DNA of 32,715 nucleotides, taken from Deltaproteobacteria bacterium. GTDB lineage: Bacteria; Desulfobacterota; Desulfobulbia; Desulfobulbales; Desulfobulbaceae. Location of the stretch: assembly GCA_024280455.1 (NCBI GenBank), contig JAJRQC010000119.1, positions 1 through 32,715 of the forward strand. The letters run 5' to 3'. The notes below the pieces were generated by a model that was not told the origin of the DNA, searched no databases, and saw nothing but the letters and a program-made list of their open reading frames with translations. The position numbers and the translations under genes were made by a program. Within the stretch, counting starts at the first letter, position 1. Each line of letters starts with the position of its first letter. Shown here piece by piece: positions 30,918 to 32,715 of this stretch.

Positions 30918-32549
30918 TCAGGCCTTCTCCGATGAAGAATCGACCCTAAACACTGGGACTGACGGGAAAAGTGCAGGATCAGTATGAGGAATAAAACGCG
31001 AGCCGGAAAAACGAATCATGAATTCCTGGTTCACATTGAGCTCAATATAGGTGATCTTTCCGCCGATATCCCGGCTGCGTTTCCTGGCCTCCTCGGAGAG
31101 CAGAACCAGTTCAGCCCCGTGCAGGGAACTGTTGCCGATGGATTTATAGGTTGTAAGGGGCAGGTCCGGGAGCATTCCCAGGGTAATGGCCTGAGCCGGG
31201 TCTATATGTTTACCAAAAGCCCCGGCCACATAAATTCGGGCAAGATCGGCAAACTCCACCCCGACCTGGCTGGTCAGGGTGGTAAGGATTGCGTACATGG
31301 CCGCCTTTGAACGCATCATCGCATCAAGATCCACCTGGGCCAGCACCACCGGACTGCCATGGCCGGAATTTTCAGCCGGGACAATGATAAAGACCAGGCC
31401 GTCCCCGGTATCAACCAGGTGTTTTCGGACAAATTTCTGCCGCTTTGCCGAGCCGAACCCGGTATCCCGGCACAACTTACCGCGCAGATCAACAATCCGG
31501 GCCAGATACAACTCCGCCACCAGGTCAATCAGACCGGATCCGCAGATGCCGACAGCCGGGGTGTCGTCAATGGTCCCGATATCAAGCCGCCAGTTGTCGC
31601 GGTCAAGACGGACCCGCTCAATGGCTCCGGGCCCCGCCCGCATGCCCATTCGGGCCACACCGCCCTCAAGTGCGGGTCCGGCGGCACCGGCACAGGCAAT
31701 GAGCCAGTCCCTGCTGCCCAGCACCACCTCGGCATTGGTGCCAACATCAATCAGCATCGAGGTTTCCTCCAGCTGATCCAGACCGCCGGCCAAGATACCG
31801 GAGATTAGATCGCCACCGAAATAACTGCCGATACTCGGCAGAATCCAGACCGGTGCAAGTGGGTTGATCTGCAGATCGATCTCAGCAGCAGGAAAGGGGT
31901 CCGGGCTGTTGACCAGAGGAGTATAGGGCTCCCGGCAAAGATGATAGGGGCTCAAGCCCAGAAGCAGGTGGACCATGGTGGTGTTGCCGGAAACACTCAT
32001 CGCCCGGATAGTTTCCGGTGCCATCCCTGCGCTCTCGGCCAATTCCATAATAAGCTGATTGATACTTTGAACAACCACTGCCTGAAGCTGCTGCAGGCCG
32101 TCCTGATCCATATTTTTTGCAGTGGCAAAATGAATCCGGCTGAGGATATCGGCCCCATACTCCATCTGCCGGTTCGGCCCATGGGTATGGGCCAGGATGT
32201 CTCCTGAGGAAAGATCAACCAGGGTGGCTTCAAGATGGGTGGTGCCGAGATCAAGGGCCACTCCGGCAACCGGCTCCGACTCTTCGATAAAATCTACAAT
32301 CTCCACCCGGTCCCGGAGCACGTTCAACACCGCATGACCGGTAAAAACGGCCTCCCGAAAGCGACGGCCAAGCCCGGCCATTGCCTGAAAAGGAATACAC
32401 AGAGCGCGCTCGCTTAAGGAGGGGGGCAGTGAACGGGCAATTGCCGTGCGCAGCCGGTCAAGGTCAGCGATATTGTCCTGCAGGCTCGGCGGCTCTGCTG
32501 TAACCGGGGCCCTTATAACCAGGGGCAGTGATGAGGTCTCAGGCTTCAC
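30918..32549 (-). CDS. RACo-like ASKHA-domain ATPase (DUF4445), ferredoxin domain absent
   Basis: This 543-residue protein resembles RACo, the ATP-dependent activator that returns Co(II) corrinoid proteins to active Co(I). The ASKHA fold is visible: phosphate loop ALDLGTTHLEATLVD (about 98-112), MSVSGNTTMVHLLLG near 185, second phosphate loop LIDVGTNAEVVLG near 266, CGSGLIDLV near 340 and VAGAFGKHID near 445. Typical RACo proteins begin with a 2Fe-2S ferredoxin domain of four cysteines; here residues 1-95 have only one cysteine and an in-frame TGA lies just upstream of the GTG start at 32549. The protein is therefore a ferredoxin-less variant, perhaps taking electrons from a separate donor. 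No corrinoid protein or methyltransferase gene is in the window. Confidence 0.85.
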   Translation of the reverse strand: MKPETSSLPLVIRAPVTAEPPSLQDNIADLDRLRTAIARSLPPSLSERALCIPFQAMAGLGRRFREAVFTGHAVLNVLRDRVEIVDFIEESEPVAGVALDLGTTHLEATLVDLSSGDILAHTHGPNRQMEYGADILSRIHFATAKNMDQDGLQQLQAVVVQSINQLIMELAESAGMAPETIRAMSVSGNTTMVHLLLGLSPYHLCREPYTPLVNSPDPFPAAEIDLQINPLAPVWILPSIGSYFGGDLISGILAGGLDQLEETSMLIDVGTNAEVVLGSRDWLIACAGAAGPALEGGVARMGMRAGPGAIERVRLDRDNWRLDIGTIDDTPAVGICGSGLIDLVAELYLARIVDLRGKLCRDTGFGSAKRQKFVRKHLVDTGDGLVFIIVPAENSGHGSPVVLAQVDLDAMMRSKAAMYAILTTLTSQVGVEFADLARIYVAGAFGKHIDPAQAITLGMLPDLPLTTYKSIGNSSLHGAELVLLSEEARKRSRDIGGKITYIELNVNQEFMIRFSGSRFIPHTDPALFPSVPVFRVDSSSEKA

Positions 32550-32567
32550 GACATTTATTCATTTTTG

Positions 32568-32626
32568 GTAACTGTTCAGATGGGTGCTGGAAATTCGCAT
32601 AACCACCGGCTGTAACTGTTCAGATG
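32568..32626 (+). repeat. Two direct copies of a 15-bp repeat upstream of the RACo-like gene
   Basis: GTAACTGTTCAGATG occurs at 32568-32582 and at 32612-32626, 44 bases apart. The inverse core CTGAACAG ends the window at 32708-32715. They could be transcription-factor sites for the minus-strand gene or ends of an insertion sequence. The remaining 32627-32715 has no gene. Confidence 0.75.
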
Positions 32627-32715
32627 TGCCTGAGATTCAGGTAATCAGGCCAACGAATCTATAGCCCGCCTATGTGAGGCGCCTGATCGCCTGAAGATTG
32701 GGTGCAGCTGAACAG

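Overview
The window looks like chromosome of a Gram-negative anaerobe, most likely a Desulfobacterota member near Desulfobulbales. This is an inference from gene families (radical SAM enzymes, a RACo-type ASKHA ATPase, paired GlgC paralogues, a PagL-like outer-membrane enzyme) and not a proven placement. No rRNA is present; there is one tRNA.

Region 1 (1-14.5 kb, almost all + strand) is a dense lipid/polyketide-like biosynthetic cluster. In order it holds a CrtI/RetSat-like FAD oxidoreductase, an isoprenylcysteine-methyltransferase-like membrane protein, a FabZ-like domain fused to an acyl carrier protein, two tandem paralogous radical SAM enzymes, two complete FabF-type ketosynthases, a YbgC-type thioesterase, a PKS-type dehydratase, a small membrane protein on the opposite strand, a family-25 glycosyltransferase, an MMPL/RND exporter fused to a SAM methyltransferase, and a NodB-type deacetylase. 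Region 2 (14.7-22.7 kb) appears to continue the theme with a small membrane protein, a truncated lipoprotein-like fragment, a PagL-like lipid A deacylase, an unknown protein overlapping a BtrH-type acyltransferase, an ABC exporter pair and a second ACP. A convergent pair follows: a KAS III-like ketosynthase and a B12-binding radical SAM enzyme. The set resembles aryl-polyene clusters (two KS, DH, TE, ACP, MMPL exporter) but lacks the aromatic-starter genes and any visible ketoreductase. It instead carries three radical SAM enzymes and a desaturase, which recalls the candidate ladderane clusters discussed for anammox bacteria. The likely product is an unusual, modified, exported acyl chain or lipid whose structure cannot be read from sequence.

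Region 3 (22.7-26.3 kb) is an accessory insertion zone next to tRNA-Arg(CCT). It contains a Fic protein, a decayed SF2 helicase fragment, a transposase remnant and a VapBC-type toxin-antitoxin pair lying between inverted copies of a 15-bp repeat.

Region 4 (26.4-32.7 kb, - strand) is more ordinary metabolism: two overlapping GlgC paralogues (one with a degraded nucleotide-binding signature), a DHH phosphoesterase, a four-unit tandem repeat array that has an inverted relative 14 kb away, and a RACo-like ASKHA ATPase without a ferredoxin domain.
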